DNA of 64,000 nucleotides from positions 34,903,534 through 34,967,533 of the forward strand of contig JAVIAB010000092.1 of the NCBI GenBank assembly GCA_032433765.1, read 5' to 3'. This document shows, one piece after another, positions 12,160 through 24,163 of this stretch. The notes under the pieces were generated by a model that was not told the DNA's origin, did not search any database, and saw only the letters and a list, made by a program, of their open reading frames with translations. The position numbers and the translations under genes were made by a program. The stretch is from Megaustenia siamemsis. Taxonomy: Eukaryota > Mollusca > Gastropoda > Stylommatophora > Ariophantidae. Positions within the stretch are counted from its first letter, which is position 1. The number at the start of each line of letters is the position of its first letter.

Positions 12160-12620
12160 ATTAATGTGTTCTATTCTCATTACATAGTCAAAAATTGATG
12201 GTTGTTTCCTCCTGAAGTTGTAAAAAATGTGTATATTTTTACTTTGGCCTCTTTGAGAAGGACCTGAATATTCATTGCAGCTTTCCATATTATTTCTTAC
12301 AAACCATGTTTCCATGACCCGCAAGAATGTTATGGTCAGTTGTCCGACTGTCCAAAAATCACATTCGTATGTCAAGACTTGCTCCACATAACAATAAATA
12401 AATCTTTCATCTTGCTATTGACATAAAAGGGTTGCATAATATTAAGCCGCACTCTTTTGAATCTAACCTTTGCCGGGGGTACTCGGCATATCACATCTGT
12501 TGTGTATCTATCCTTATGCGATTTGTATCGTTCCTAGGTATTTATATGCATTGGCCCCTTTTAATACTAACTCAATTTTAATTCTATATTTAAGAGTTAT
12601 ATTTTTATAATTTTACTTTC
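12160..12620 (-). mobile_element. LINE fragment, RT C-terminal region
   Basis: Minus strand 12,142-12,387 encodes VLTYECDFWTVGQ and RRKQPSIFDYVMRIEH, the decayed form of the LINE A tail motifs CESWTIGQ and KKQSSFFGHVMRRE. The region to 12,620 still looks like RT thumb (cctaggtattta reads back as the KYLG motif area). It abuts the endonuclease end of LINE A copy 2. Confidence 0.65.
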
Positions 12621-13551
12621 TGTTGCTGAGACTAATGCATTTATTTATACTTTATATCACTATAATTTATATCTGTTTTGTTCATAAAATCAGTTTCACT
12701 GCAGTCTGGAATTACCCATATCCGCTCCAAAACATGTCACACTCTCGCCACAGTCGATCAAAGTGCATTGGCAAATAATGTTGACAAAGTCGACTACCAT
12801 GCAGCTCTAATCGTAGCACAGGCGTAAACGACTTCAATTGAAACTAGAGTGCATAGTTACTTCCTCACTCATTTCCTCGAAAACAGACATTTGAAACAGA
12901 CAAAAGAATGGAAACGGTTTAAGCGACAATGTTAGTCTCTGCAAAAACAGCACATGTAGTCATTGTGCATTGTCAGTCATGGCGTTAGCTAGGTCAAACT
13001 CAAGGTCTATCTTTTTGTGTAAATCATTGTATCACTTAACAATTAAGACAATGTTACTATCGTACTTCATGTTGTTTATATTATGATCACTGTTTGATTT
13101 TTATGGTATGCCTTACCCTTGCTGACACATTGTTTTATTTGTTTTATTTATTGAAGCTTTTCCAAATTAGTTCATGTAAACATGACTGCTCTTTATTGCT
13201 GGTACTTGTAATTTATTATTATTATTCGATCTTTAATATTATACCAACCCAATAACAGGTATATATTAGAAATGAACATGGCTATCAGCAAGGATATCTT
13301 GGGATTACAAAAATTTGGAAAATAGCATTGAACAAGTAGAAACGACAATCTGCAAGAGTAATCTGAGTGTGTGCACTACTAGTATGCTAATCGAGCAATT
13401 AGTGTGTAAAGAAATTGTCATCTATTGATAGTGGATGAGCACCCATATGTTTCTCTTGAGTACTTTGATGTAAACTCTAAGAACAATAATAGTAGAACTT
13501 ATCAAATAATGCATTAATAGCTTTTTTTTAAATTTATTCTCTTCCTTGCAG
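12621..13551. other. intron, nothing recognised
   Basis: No gene or recognisable element; AT-rich with a pyrimidine tract (cttccttgcag) at its end, which is the acceptor of the next exon. Confidence 0.4.
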
Positions 13552-13594
13552 AGCCAGAAAGAACATGTACTGATGTACACATATGTTGCCATAG
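13552..13594 (+). CDS. mucin-like gene, ectodomain exon D
   Basis: A 43-nt exon with acceptor cttccttgcag and donor gtacgt, entered in phase 0 and left in phase 1. It encodes SQKEHVLMYTYVAIG. The phase-0 entry matches the phase-0 exit of exon C 6.5 kb upstream, which is the main support for such a small exon. The hydrophobic strand VLMYTYVAI fits the beta-rich look of the neighbouring exons. Confidence 0.55.
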
Positions 13595-14269
13595 GTACGT
13601 ATAAACATTAAAAACTATTGTACTGTATGTTGTTTATTTTATTATTTTGTAAAATGTCAACAAAGTATCATCACTGATGAAGTGATTACGAAAATGTTGA
13701 GACAATTTCACAGTTTTATGCAGTGGAATGATGTACTGTTTATAAATAAAATGTATGAATTAGTTCAGCAATGTGCTGGCCGTGAATACAAAATGGCCAT
13801 AACAAAACACCTCCTGGCTGTTTGTCTTAGCATATATAGAGACACCAAAATCAAGTTTAGAACTTAATGACTGATGACTTAATGTCAAAGAGATGACCTG
13901 GAAGGTGACAAATGTTGACACGATACTCAAAGTGAAAAGTTAGTGATCCACGAAGAGGAATGAAAATATAATTGTTCTTGGCAGGAAGTTCATTGATTGA
14001 TATAATTGATGTACAAACTTTGCTATTAAACCATTAATAACTATTGACAATTTCTGAAAAAAGTCTACATTGTTATATTCACTAATGGGTCTGTGCTCAG
14101 TCACAAGAAGTCAGATTTGGAGTTTTTCGACTAGATTGAGAGCAAGAATCATTGCAGATTAAGTATACTTTGCAGCAAGCTCTAGTTAGAGAGTAAAGAA
14201 TGGAATAGTTACTGGTGACTTCAATGATTTATAAAGGAAGGTATGCGTAAATATAGCAATTACCAAAGT
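13595..14269. other. intron, nothing recognised
   Basis: A 61-codon frame at 13,682-13,867 has no recognisable features and no splice context; I see no reason to call it. Confidence 0.35.
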
Positions 14270-14395
14270 TATGGTTATTGAAGGCCCCGGTATCACTGCA
14301 AACGAATTAAAATCCATAATTGCTCAATCGCCCGTGCCAGTGGAATCATCCGAATTACTAACTCATCTCCCAAACAAGGTAACTGTAGTCATAGC
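14270..14395 (+). repeat. dispersed repeat R1, copy 2
   Basis: Matches 6,364-6,500, including gcaaacgaattaaaatccat. In this copy the frame reads on after HLPNK because of a small indel. Confidence 0.6.
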
Positions 14396-15339
14396 AGTAT
14401 CGTAGCACATTATCATAATGTAATTGCAGAAAGTGCTTCAAAAGGTACGAAACTGACATCCAGGATGAATGGATGATATATTATACAATAACCTTAAACT
14501 ACTGAAAATGTTCTGGATATTCTGTGCAGAATAATTTACTCATGCAGACCTTGTTAGGAATGCAGCATAAAATAAGTAGATGTTGTAGCCTGCAAGGACA
14601 AGCCAGGTGTGTGCACAATCATCAAGCTACTGGAACCATAACTGAATCCTTCCAGCAGATACAATTCATTTATTTTTTTTTACGTATAAACCCTGGCTTC
14701 TACTATTTTAGAGGCGAACCAGTATATCAGATCCAAAAAGGAAGGCGTACAAGAAAAAATGAAACCACGCAAGTCAATTCACAAAATAAAAAAAAAATTT
14801 TAAAAAGAGTTAATGTGGAAGAACAGATGGTGTTTAAAAAAAATTGTTGCAGAGATGTAAACCATTCGTCTTGACAACCGGAGTAAGAGAAGAGTGCTTA
14901 TTGTCACCATTCTTGTTTATCACTTACATTGGCAAAATGCATAAAATAAGGATAGAAATCAGCTACCCCCCGCTGACGATCAGGCCCTAAAATCTTTCAA
15001 AGAAACATAACTTAAAAAACATTTATTGTCCTTGAATAAAGAATGCAAAATGTATAACATGAAAATACGCACTTAGAAAAACACAGAAGTCTTAACAAAA
15101 AGAAGACAAAAGCAGACAATAAGCATTGTTATAGAAAACCTAGTTATAAATCAAGTAACAAACTTAAAATATATGGGAACAACATTCTCTGGAGATGGTA
15201 AAATAGATAAAGAAATATACATCCCTTGCAGCAAGGCAAATCAAATATTATACATTTCACTCCTATGTATCAACACACAGCAATACCTATCAGCTCAAAG
15301 AAACATCTTAAACTGAGTATATTCATTCTCACAGTGCGC

Positions 15340-15715
15340 TACCAATGCCCACCATGATCACTTACGCGATTCCTTAACATACACAGCATACATTGTTGTT
15401 GTTGCGTTCGCCAACTTTCAACTCTGACGAAGCCCCTAGAGACTAGGAACTGAATTTTGCGTGTTAATCCATTTCTCCATGGCAGCCGTGTGCACAGGGG
15501 TCCGTCGTCGCACAGGCAGATAACTTCGACTTCGGAGGTACTCATGTTTTTTTCCGTCGATGAGTAACTGACGTTTCAAGCCGGGCCTCGCTGCTAAGAC
15601 CAGGAGTGGTTGTCGCAGAGATAAATCATAAATAAAAATCCCAACCGGTGTAGCCGAGATTTGAACTCACAACCTCTCTGTCCCGAGGCCGGCATTTTGT
15701 CTCGAGACGAACCAG
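15340..15715 (-). mobile_element. tRNA-derived SINE
   Basis: On the minus strand a box B-like gagttcaaatctcggc (about 15,655-15,672) lies near the 5' end, followed by a GC-rich body unlike the AT-rich surroundings. The 69-residue minus frame here is a by-product. The 5' end is near 15,715, where R2 begins. Confidence 0.6.
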
Positions 15716-15721
15716 TCCCAA

Positions 15722-15840
15722 ATGGACTTGGAATATGAGGAAACTACAACAAGGAACACTTTTCATGCATAGCCTGCAATGCTTCCTTCCACCTATCCAC
15801 CATACACCAGAAGTTCACGTCCTCCCGAAAGAGATGATCG
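15722..15840. repeat. dispersed repeat R2, copy 2
   Basis: Matches 6,686-6,815 (ctacaacaaggaacac, cctatccaccata). On the minus strand both copies read a short MVDRxxEAL.AM..CSLL segment, which may be chance or a remnant of an ORF. Confidence 0.55.
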
Positions 15841-16154
15841 TTTTGAGCATATATTGAAAGAGAAAAAAGGAGAAGAACAAATATACCCGGTGAAAGATGG
15901 ACAGATAACATCAAAGAAACGCTATGACAACATCAACTGGCAATAGTTAAAGCTGTCAGAAGGCCGAGAACCATCACTTTCTATCTCTCATATACTCGTA
16001 TGTGTACAAGAGGATGTGAAGAAAGAAAAAAATATTACAATAATTTTAGGAAAGTTTTGATCAATCAGACACGATATCATTTGATATAACTAAATTTAGG
16101 AATTACGCTATATTTAAAATATAACTAAATTCAGATGTCCTTTCTTTACCTTAT

Positions 16155-16600
16155 GCAGCATCATCATCATCATGTACCATACCGATTGGCGTAGGCGATC
16201 ATGTTCTTCCACAAACATCTATCCACAGTGCATCGTACCAATTCTCATGCTGACCGTTTTTCTGAGCCGTGACAGGAAGCTATCAAGTATCCTCTCTCTT
16301 AATCGTCCGTGACTCTCGTTCTCTATATTTTGACAGCTGCAACCAAGTATTCCAACTTTCCTCTTATTTTGACAGCTACAACCAAGTATTCCAACTTTCC
16401 TCTTATTTTGACAGCTACAACCAAGTATTCCAACTTTCCTCTTCTCATGATGTGCCCGAAAAATGTTGATTGTTTGTTTTTTGGAACTTCTTTTTTGTGT
16501 TTTGGCCTCTTTCAGTATGTTCTTATTGGTCTTTTTAGATGTCCAAGGAACTTTCAACATTCTTCTGAAAAATCACATCTCTTTGAACTCCCTTCCTCAC
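16155..16600 (-). mobile_element. LINE A 3' fragment with a 39-bp triplication
   Basis: 3' end with cat repeats and the reversed MIAYANRYGT-type tail at 16,155. Minus frame 16,219-16,560 reads VPWTSKKTNKNILKEAKTQK and ends of the RT, with KRKVGILGCSCQN three times in a row. Confidence 0.8.
16327..16443 (-). repeat. 39-bp tandem triplication inside LINE A
   Basis: Three adjacent 39-bp copies at 16,327-16,365, 16,366-16,404 and 16,405-16,443, differing by one base. The length is a multiple of three, so it adds 13 residues per copy without a frameshift. Confidence 0.9.
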
Positions 16601-16948
16601 TTCTGTCATTAAAACTGACATTTTAGATAAAGAAAGGCACAGATAGAAAGTGAAAAACGAGACTGGCTTTAACTAGAAACGTATTTAAACTATCAGAAGA
16701 AACTCTTCATTATATTTAAGAAGACAAGCATAGTTGAAACTGTCTATAGTGCAAAGATTTTTTTTCTGGTAAATAACAAACTATTTAAGTCCATACGTCA
16801 TAGTGGCATTTACTTCACTGAAGTCAGTTTGACGTTTTATTATTAATGTACTGTACTTGGTGACCATTCTATTACTAATTTCCTTCTTTGTAAATGTGAT
16901 GCATGTTTATGATTTTCTAAATATATCATTTTATTTTATTTATATTAG
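16601..16948. other. intron, nothing recognised
   Basis: AT-rich sequence leading to the acceptor tttatattag of the next exon. Confidence 0.4.
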
Positions 16949-16993
16949 GGAAACAAGGTGACTCCATTGAAAAGCAGCTTTCAGATGATTTTG
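16949..16993 (+). CDS. mucin-like gene, ectodomain exon E
   Basis: A 45-nt exon, phase 1 at both ends, acceptor tatattag and strong donor gtaagt. Encodes GKQGDSIEKQLSDDFG, acidic and polar. Its phases join exon D to exon F, and because it is symmetric it could be skipped without breaking the frame. Confidence 0.55.
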
Positions 16994-17100
16994 GTAAGTC
17001 CGTACATTGTACATTTGAATTTTAGAAGAAAAAAAATGTTTCCAAAGCATTGCCGTTTCGAGATTTAATAAGTAACATGTTTTTACAGTGTCTCTAGTTA

Positions 17101-17120
17101 AATTATTCTCATTTCTTCTA

Positions 17121-17151
<31 letters not shown>

Positions 17152-17159
17152 TGCGATCA
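17101..17159 (+). repeat. CTT/TTC microsatellite at the LINE C 3' end
   Basis: A run of ttc/ctt triplets. On the minus strand it is a GAA-type tail directly after the LINE C coding end, so it is probably the 3' tail of that element. Confidence 0.8.
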
Positions 17160-20100
17160 TGGCTCATTCAGACTAGGATTCCGGACTCTCTTATGAAGGC
17201 AGCTGTATGTTTAAGTGATTCGGTTGCCCCGTAAATTTCCTCTTCCAGGAAAGTCCTTCTCATGACTGTGTACTGGGGGCAATCCTGTAGAACAAGTTTT
17301 GTTGTTATGTTATCCAGTGTACAGTGGCATTGGCTGGTAGTTCCTATTTTGAGTTTGGTGAACATGTGGTTTCTCATTCTGTTGTAACCAGTGCGTAGGT
17401 GAAGTATGATGACTTGATACCTCCTTGATAGTTGGAGGTATCCATCCCTCTCGTTATACTTTGGGCGTTCTTGTTTCCATTTTTCATTATACCGGCCTTT
17501 GATGATGGATTTTGCTTCATCGTAGCTGACCAGATGATTCTCTTGTGGTAATCTCCCTCCCTCTTTAGCTAATTTGTCTGCGCATTCGTTTCCGTGTATA
17601 TTACAGTGTGATGGTATCCATGGATGACCAATCTCTAGAAGTTATTGCACATTTGGTTTAGGGTTGTTCTCAAGTCATCTAGCTCACTGTACTGTTCCTG
17701 GGGTTTTTAGATCTGTTAGGACTGACAGTGCATCAGTCAGTATCACCAATTTCTTGAGCATGTTATTTTCGTGTTGGATAGCCAATTTTGCAGCGTCATT
17801 AAGGGCTTCAGTTTCTGCTTTATAGTTGTTTGATAATTTCCCAGTAGCTATTTATTTGGTGATCTCTTCCTGGTTATTCAGCCTCAACAACACACCTCCT
17901 TCTCCATTTCTGGTGGCATTTGTAGCAGAGCCGTATATATATCTGTGTATATGTGTGACAAGGAGTCCTATTGGTAGTTGTCGTTTGTGTGTGTTTCTAT
18001 TATGTGTTTTCTCTCTGTGTCTGTTTTGGTGTCTTTTTTCATGATTCCTATTATGTCTTCCTTAAGTTCTGGTATTTTGTGTTTCCCATGAGGAGTCATA
18101 TCAAATGGGCTTATGGGTTTCGGCATTGTTTGGGACAGTACTGCGTCACTAGTTGCAAGTTATTTAGAGATTGCATCAAAGTTGCTCCTCTTTAGTCTTC
18201 CTTTTTCGAAACCAGTTATTCTTTTGTGCATGGGGTGGTTAGGGAGCCCTTTATATTGTTCCGCTTATTGCATTACTTTAGTTTTCCGTCTGTCTTCTAA
18301 AAGTTGTAAGCCTGTTGCTGTTTCTAGAGTCTCGGTGTAGATTTCATAGCACCAGTGATGATACGGGCAGTCTGGTTCTGTGCTCTGTAAATTTTGTTAA
18401 GCTGTGATTTGGAAGCTGTAGCCCAGGCTGTGACTCCATACTCTAGGACTGGTCTTACTCTTCTTACGTATAGTCGTTTCAAGATATCATTGGGTCTGCT
18501 CCCCTGTCCCTTCCTGCCAATTTCTTCATAATATCTGTTCGTTTTCTGGCTCTTTTGTTTGCTTTGTCTATCTGATTTATCCATGCCATTCCGCGATCCA
18601 TGGTGACGCCAGGATATATTGGGTTTTGGTCAATAGGAAGTGTGTTTTTTTATAGGCTGACAATTGTGTATGTAGTTTTTTTTTTCTCGTTAATTAGTAG
18701 TAACCAGGTGTTCGTCCATTTTTCAAGTTTTCCTAGGGCATCTTGCTTTCTGAAGCTAGCCACTGACATAGATTCTTCACGTGCCCATATCGCCAGGTCG
18801 TCTGTGTACATTGCTGGGTGTATTATGGGAGGAATGTCCATCACGATGTCATTTATGAAAATTTTAAAAAGCGTTGGGGATAGGACTCCACCTTGTGGGA
18901 CATCTTGTTCGATTCTGGCTTTCTTACTTAGTAGTCCATGTACTTGTACTCTGGCTTTCTGTCTCGTAGGTATTGAGATATTCAATTTAATAAACGGCCA
19001 TGTATGCCAAGTTTGAGAAGCTTGTTCTTTAATTCTTGTCTCCATACACCATCAAAAGCCTTCTCCATGTCGACCCACACTGTCAGTGTCTGTTTCTTTT
19101 CTTGCAGAGCATCTTCTATTTCCTGTGCGATGTAAGTGATCAGGTCTTCAGTTGATCTGTGCTGATGGAAACCACTTTGTTGTGGTATGATTTGTTGTTT
19201 TGTTTCCAAATGCCACATGAGTCTTCTGTTCGCCATCCTTTCCATTAGGTTGCTCAGGCAGCTCAGTGGGCTAATTGGTCTGGAGCTATTTGGGTCTAGT
19301 GGGTCTTTTCCATGTTTGGGGATGGGCACCATAATGGCTTCTTTCCAGGTTGCCGGCATTTTAACCTCTCTTTTCATCACTCAGAGCTTTCGCAAGTTTC
19401 CAGAGTTTGTGTCCATTTTTGTCTAGATTGAGGTTCTCTGTTTTGTCTTTCTAGCTCTGTCTTGCTGATATCGTGGCCTCTCTTCTGTATTTGGCAGAGG
19501 CTGTTTATAGGCTATGTAGCTCTCTGTGCTTTGTGATGTTTCAGCTAGTTCTCTGGCAGAGTTCAGTTCCTCTTCTAGTCTTTGTATTTCCTTGCTCCAG
19601 TATGGTTTGTAGTTTCTTCTTGCTCCCCTAGCAATTGATTCATTAGCAGCTCTCATTGTTTCCATTTTTTAACTCCTCTATAATATTATTGACTTTCTTT
19701 TCATGGGTATTGATAGGCGCAGTGTAGGCAACTGTGAGCTTGACACATTTTTTCCTGTCTGCTCTCTTGTAGTTCCAGAGGGGAAGTGGTATATGCAACT
19801 CCTGTTTGTGAGCAAGATCCACTGAAAGTTTCACTGGTCTGTGGTCACTGTCGCCAAGTTGGTTCAGTACTATTCTGGATATTGTGTTCGTTATGTCTCT
19901 TGTTGCAAATACTAGGTCGGGTGTTGATGTTGTTTTCCATCTTCTTGAGTAGAAGGTTCGGGGTGGGGGGTCCTCTCTTGAGTTTATGAAGAACAGATTG
20001 TTGTCTATTTCCCATTCTTCCACTTCTTCACCTCGAGCATTGGATTCCTTATATCCCCATCTTCCAGAGTGACTGTTAAAGTCTCCTACTACCAGACACT

Positions 20101-20990
20101 GTGATGGTGTTATTTCCATTGACTCCAGCTTCAGCAATTTGTCATTAGGAGAGTATATGTTAAATATCCTTGTGCTAGTGGAGTTAATGTATAGGTCTGT
20201 ACCAACGATCTCTGCCTCTTCGTTTGTGACTACTTCTATCTGTTTTGCTAGGATGGTATTTTTAATAAGTATAAGGACTCCTGTCTTGTAGCATTCCCTG
20301 TTCTGTCTAAATGTTTGGTAGCCCCTAATCATAAATCTATGCTGATGATTAAGGTGAGTTTCATGGATGCAGGCAACGTCTATCTCCTCCTCTGCTAGTC
20401 TGACTGCTAGGGCTAGTTTTTTTTATGGTATTTGCCCTCCGCATTCCAGCGTATAATAGGTGTTTCTTGAAGCTTTTCCGACCAGTATTAATTTCCCCTT
20501 GGTCCCATTTTCTTGCTGTCCAAAATGGGTCAGGGTGACCACCAGTAGCTTGGGGTAGACCCTTTCGAGGCATGGGGCCCGGCACTCCACCTGCCTCGGG
20601 GGAATCCACAGACAGAGCACCATAATTAAATTCAGTTAGATCCACTCTGACTAAGTACATGTTAAAATGTTGCACTGTGTTCTGCGCCAAAGCTCAGTGC
20701 ATTCGATTTCTTCCAGCATTTTATTCATGTTTGCTTTCCTTAGCCTTTGATTGTCCCCAATCTTCCTGCAAGGCAGCAGATTGTCTTTTCTGTAGAGTGA
20801 TTCTGCTCTTAGATGGTCGGCACTCCCTGGTTTATGAACACCATCTGCCTGAGCTTTGTGGAGAGTTTTCTCTCTCATAGGTGGTCTGGTCTTCTGAGCT
20901 CTTGAGCACCACCTGTCTGTTTGATATAGGACAGAAAGAGGAGAAAAGACAGAGAAGCATTTAACCCATGAAGTGAGGATGGAGTAGTCC
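17160..20990 (-). mobile_element. LINE C, nearly full length: endonuclease, RT, RNase H
   Basis: Minus-strand Jockey/I-like LINE. Order from its 5' end: UTR or ORF1 remnant (20,360-20,990); endonuclease from about 20,460 to 19,680 with ACIHETHL, VGDFNSHSGRWG, TPDLVF and LGDSDHRPV; RT 19,380-18,650 with WKEAIMVPIPKHGKDP, SRPISPLSCLSNLMERM, VDMEKAFDGVW, PQGGVLSPTLF and MYTDDLAIW (YTDD where YADD is usual); RT end 18,584-18,324; RNase H about 17,950-17,580 (NIHGNECADKLA); then a Cys/His-type end (17,377-17,168). Several frameshifts and stops show it is inactive, but it is much better preserved than LINE A. Confidence 0.9.
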
Positions 20991-21167
20991 AGACCAGATC
21001 GTGTCCATTATCACTCACTGGTGGGTTCTGCGTCTTCACTTAAAGATTATGATTTAAAAAAAAAATAAATATCTGTAAGAATACCACATATAGGCATATC
21101 TCCAAAAGTAATACTGTGTTACTGATGTGAAGTTTTAAATAATTGATTTTATTTTTTTTATTACCAG

Positions 21168-21289
21168 GGCACCGGGATGATGCTGATGTGTACCTCTTGC
21201 ACACCATTAAAAGTGTAACTATAGGCTTTGTATTGTTACCAGCTCAAGATAAATCACTTAATAATAAATATCAAGAATACGTTCTTGTG
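21168..21289 (+). CDS. mucin-like gene, ectodomain exon F
   Basis: Acceptor tttattaccag, donor gtaagt; phase 1 in, phase 0 out (122 nt). It encodes about 41 residues including HRDDADVYLLHTIKSVTIGF and QEYVLV. The alternation of beta-like hydrophobic strands continues from exons C and D. Family not recognised. It lies about 180 bp beyond the 5' end of LINE C. Confidence 0.65.
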
Positions 21290-21492
21290 GTAAGTATACA
21301 TTTACTCATTTTTGGCTTTTTTAAAAAATAACCATTGATTGTACTTGTTTATCACATTATTTAACATTTGAAATAATGGATGATGAATTCATTAATTGTT
21401 TCGTCTATTCGTTACATTGTTATATTAATATCTCAGCAGATCCAGTGGTGTACATTTCCATATATAACAGTTTATATCTTTTTATTACACAG

Positions 21493-21583
21493 CTCAATAG
21501 TGGCGATATATATAAGCAATTCAATGGGATCAAGATAGTTTTAGTTCCAAGTGGTACATCAGTGACTGCGAAAAAATGCTCTG
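21493..21583 (+). CDS. mucin-like gene, ectodomain exon G (last before the array)
   Basis: Acceptor ttattacacag, donor gtaagt; phase 0 in, phase 1 out (91 nt). Encodes LNSGDIYKQFNGIKIVLVPS and ends in a Cys (KKCSG). Its phase-1 exit matches the phase-1 entry of every array exon, which begins with ETT. It probably closes a folded ectodomain that started in exon C; the single Cys near the end could pair with the Cys in GTICEY of exon C. Confidence 0.65.
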
Positions 21584-22053
21584 GTAAGTATTACAGCTTG
21601 TATGTTTTAAAGATATATCATCATCATCAAGTACTGTGCATTCTGGCGTAGGTGATCATGTCTCTTCACAGCTTTCGATCTGGACAGTTATTTATCATTT
21701 CTGTTGTTGAACTTCTGCCAAAACATTTTCTTAAGCTGTCTGGTATCTTTAACTTTGCTTCCCTCTGACTGTCCATCCCTCAATTTTCCCAGCTGTTACA
21801 ATATATTCCAGCTGTTCCCTTCTCATTACATGGCTAAAACATAATGATTGTTTCTTCTTAATATTGGACAATAGCTCTCTTTTTGCTTTGACCTCCTTCA
21901 GAACGTTTTCATTACTCTTCTTAGCTGTCCATGGTAATCTCAACATTCTTCTGTAAAACCACATTTCTACAGTCTCCAGTGATTTTCTTGTCTGTTGTTC
22001 TATTTTCCATGATTAACATCCATATGTTAAAACTGGCTCTACATACCATTTAA

Positions 22054-22317
22054 CTTTTTCCGTTCGGACGATTTTTATCAATGCAACAGAAGAGATTTCA
22101 GAGACACAATTTTGTCATGATTTTAAGAATAAATCGACATATTTATATTTATCTAACATATAACATATTACATATTAATTTTTAGATAATTCTACAAGGT
22201 ATTAGATTTCTCCAATACCAAGATGATGCAAAATATGTAAAAAGAATATGGTTTTGATGACGTTCACAATAATCAAATTGAGAGCGGCGCACTATGCGAC
22301 GAAACGTACGGAAAGAG
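22054..22317. mobile_element. 264-bp piggyBac-like MITE with TTAA duplication
   Basis: Flanked on both sides by TTAA (22,050-22,053 and 22,318-22,321). The ends are inverted repeats: CTTTTTCCGTTCG at the left against CTCTTTCCGTACG read back from the right (11 of 13). Removing it and one TTAA restores LINE A sequence. It has no coding capacity, so it is a non-autonomous element moved by a TTAA-specific (piggyBac-type) transposase. Confidence 0.8.
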
Positions 22318-22546
22318 TTAAGAACTCTTTTTCTTATTTATATTGTCAAAAATGGGTTGCACAGTATCTTCATCATGTTTTAGAATGCTGATTTTGTCTG
22401 AGTTATTCTGCATCCCACCTCTGCATTTGGTTAACATCTGAGGTTAACATCGTTCCCAGATATTGAAATTCATTTACCTGTTTTAATATTGTTCTACTTG
22501 TTTTTATTGTGCATTGCGTGAAGTCTTTTTCTTTGTTATTACCATT

Positions 22547-22782
22547 CATCATCATCATGTGCCATACCGGTTGGCGTAGGCGATCATGTCCTTCCACAAT
22601 CTTCTATCTACAGTGCATTGTATCAGTTCTGTTGTTTACTGTTTTCCGTGCTATGACACCAAGCTATCCAGTATTTTCTCTCTTTGTCGTCCTCGATCTC
22701 TCTTTCCTTTTATTTTGCCAGTTGTAACCAAGTATTCAAACTTTCCTCTTCACATGATGTGCCCGAAAAATGGTGACTGTTG
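22547..22782 (-). mobile_element. short LINE A fragment inserted in LINE A copy 3
   Basis: A 236-bp 5'-truncated 3' end, with cat repeats and the reversed GHMIAYANRYGT-like tail. Flanks TTATTACCATT (22,536-22,546) and TTATTACTATT (22,783-22,793) are a likely 11-bp target duplication with one mismatch; LINE A thumb sequence continues after it. Confidence 0.75.
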
Positions 22783-22938
22783 TTATTACTATTACTTCTG
22801 TCTTTCTACTGCTAAGGCTGAGTCCTTTATCTTTCTGTCACAATAATGTTTAACTATAATGTTCTTGTAACTCATTTTCACTCTCAGCGATTAAGACTGT
22901 ACCATCAGCCAGTGTCGTATTCTCTATGTTACCGCCGG

Positions 22939-23555
22939 TCATCAGCATCATCGTGTGCCGTCTCCGCAACGAAGGTTGGCTACCATAGATCGCCATTCCA
23001 CTCTATTTCTTGCTTTGATGGTACAAGTTGTCATAGACTGACTTGTCCATCTTTTGATGTTACTCGTCCATGTTAGTCTTGGTCTGCCTCTGCCTCTTTT
23101 ACCTTGTATTTTCCCTTCCAAAATTACTTTTAGTAGGCTGTTGTGTCTTTTAATGTGCCCCAAAAATGTCATTTGTCTTGTCTTAATTGTATTAAGTAGT
23201 TCTCTTTTTTATTTTCAGTTGTTTTAAAACTTCATCGTTTGTTTTCATTTCTTTCCATCCAATTCTACCTATTCTTCTATTAATCCACATTTCAAAGATT
23301 TCAATTTTCTGTCCTGTTTTCTTGTCTAATGTCCATGTTTCTGCACCATATAGGAATATTGAGAAGATGTAACATTTTGCTATTCTTAGCTTCAGCCCTA
23401 CTGTTATTTGTTTTGTTGTTAGTATATTTTTCTTGGCATTAAAATTACTTTTTGCCACAACTATTCTTTTGTTTATTTTAATTTTACATTTTCCATCATT
23501 GGTTATAGTATGTCCAAGGTACTTGTAGCTCTGAACTGTCTCCATACTACTGCCT
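22939..23555 (-). mobile_element. LINE B 3' fragment inside the hAT element
   Basis: Minus strand reads, from the right, METVQSYKYLGHTITNDGKC (RT thumb; 23,192-23,545), FLYGAETWTLDKKTGQKIE, then MTFLGHIKRHNSLLKVILEG and NRVEWRSMVANLRCGDGTR (22,948-23,172), ending in TGA-type repeats. It lies just inside the left hAT terminus, so it landed after the hAT element. A one-base frameshift separates its two frames. Confidence 0.85.
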
Positions 23556-23944
23556 GTAATTTGAACATATTTACGAAATACAAAAGGAAATGATAATTTA
23601 TTATATTTTTTTCATAGTTATATTACACATTTACGAATATTCTATTACACATTTCGTCGGCCAATATGATTTATTTGCTTTGATTTGCATTTATTAAAGC
23701 AAGGTTTTCCTATGGCCACTATAACTATAAGAAGCCGCTAATCAGCAGCGGTACATTTCTCATCTCTCCGACTTAGAATTAATTACCTTGACATTCAAAA
23801 ATTCCCGTCAAAATTATATGTCCGAGAGAGAAATTATATGTTTCATGAGTTATTTTTAGCTCTAGCCAATCAGAAGCGTCACAAAGTGAAAGTAAAACTG
23901 TCTGATTAGCGGAACTTCCTTACCTATTTATAACTACGCTATGC

Positions 23945-24163
23945 GCATCAGCATCTGTAGAAAGAACTTTTTCTGCTCTAAAGAGAATCAAATCTTATTG
24001 TCGCTCAACTCAGATACAAGAACGCTTATCTGGTTTGGTAATAATGTCCATTGAGAAATCATTCCTTCAGAAACTTAGAAACCAATCCAACAGTAGTCTT
24101 AATGACAAAGTCATCAAGACATTTTCGTCCCAAACAAGACGGATAAAGTTTACATATAAATAA
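23945..24163 (+). pseudogene. hAT transposase C-terminal remnant
   Basis: Open for 72 codons to a TAA: ASASVERTFSALKRIKSYCR, then ERLSGLVIMSIEK and a basic end RRIKFTYK. This is the hAT C-terminal dimerisation region as seen in ZBED/FAM200-type transposase-derived proteins. The catalytic core upstream is absent, so it is a fragment. It lies 130 bp inside the right hAT terminus, as expected for the 3' end of the transposase gene. Confidence 0.85.

Larger units (their letters stand above)
14880..16035 (+). mobile_element. LINE D fragment interrupted by a SINE
   Basis: At 14,880 the + strand reads GVREECLLSPFLFITYIGKM, the decayed RT motif normally like GVRQGCxLSPxLF. From 15,050 it reads the thumb (NLKYMGTTFSGDGKIDKE). 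After a SINE insertion (15,340-15,715) and repeat R2, about 15,850-16,035 reads an RT C-terminus (WTDNIKETL) and an A-rich tail. Related, in the opposite strand, to 52,620-54,060. Confidence 0.65.

Noticed and set aside
6885..21583. Calling exons C-G a GAIN domain of an adhesion GPCR
   Set aside because: Only a loose similarity in strand pattern; no GPS motif (HL/T with flanking Cys/Trp) and no seven-helix part in the window.
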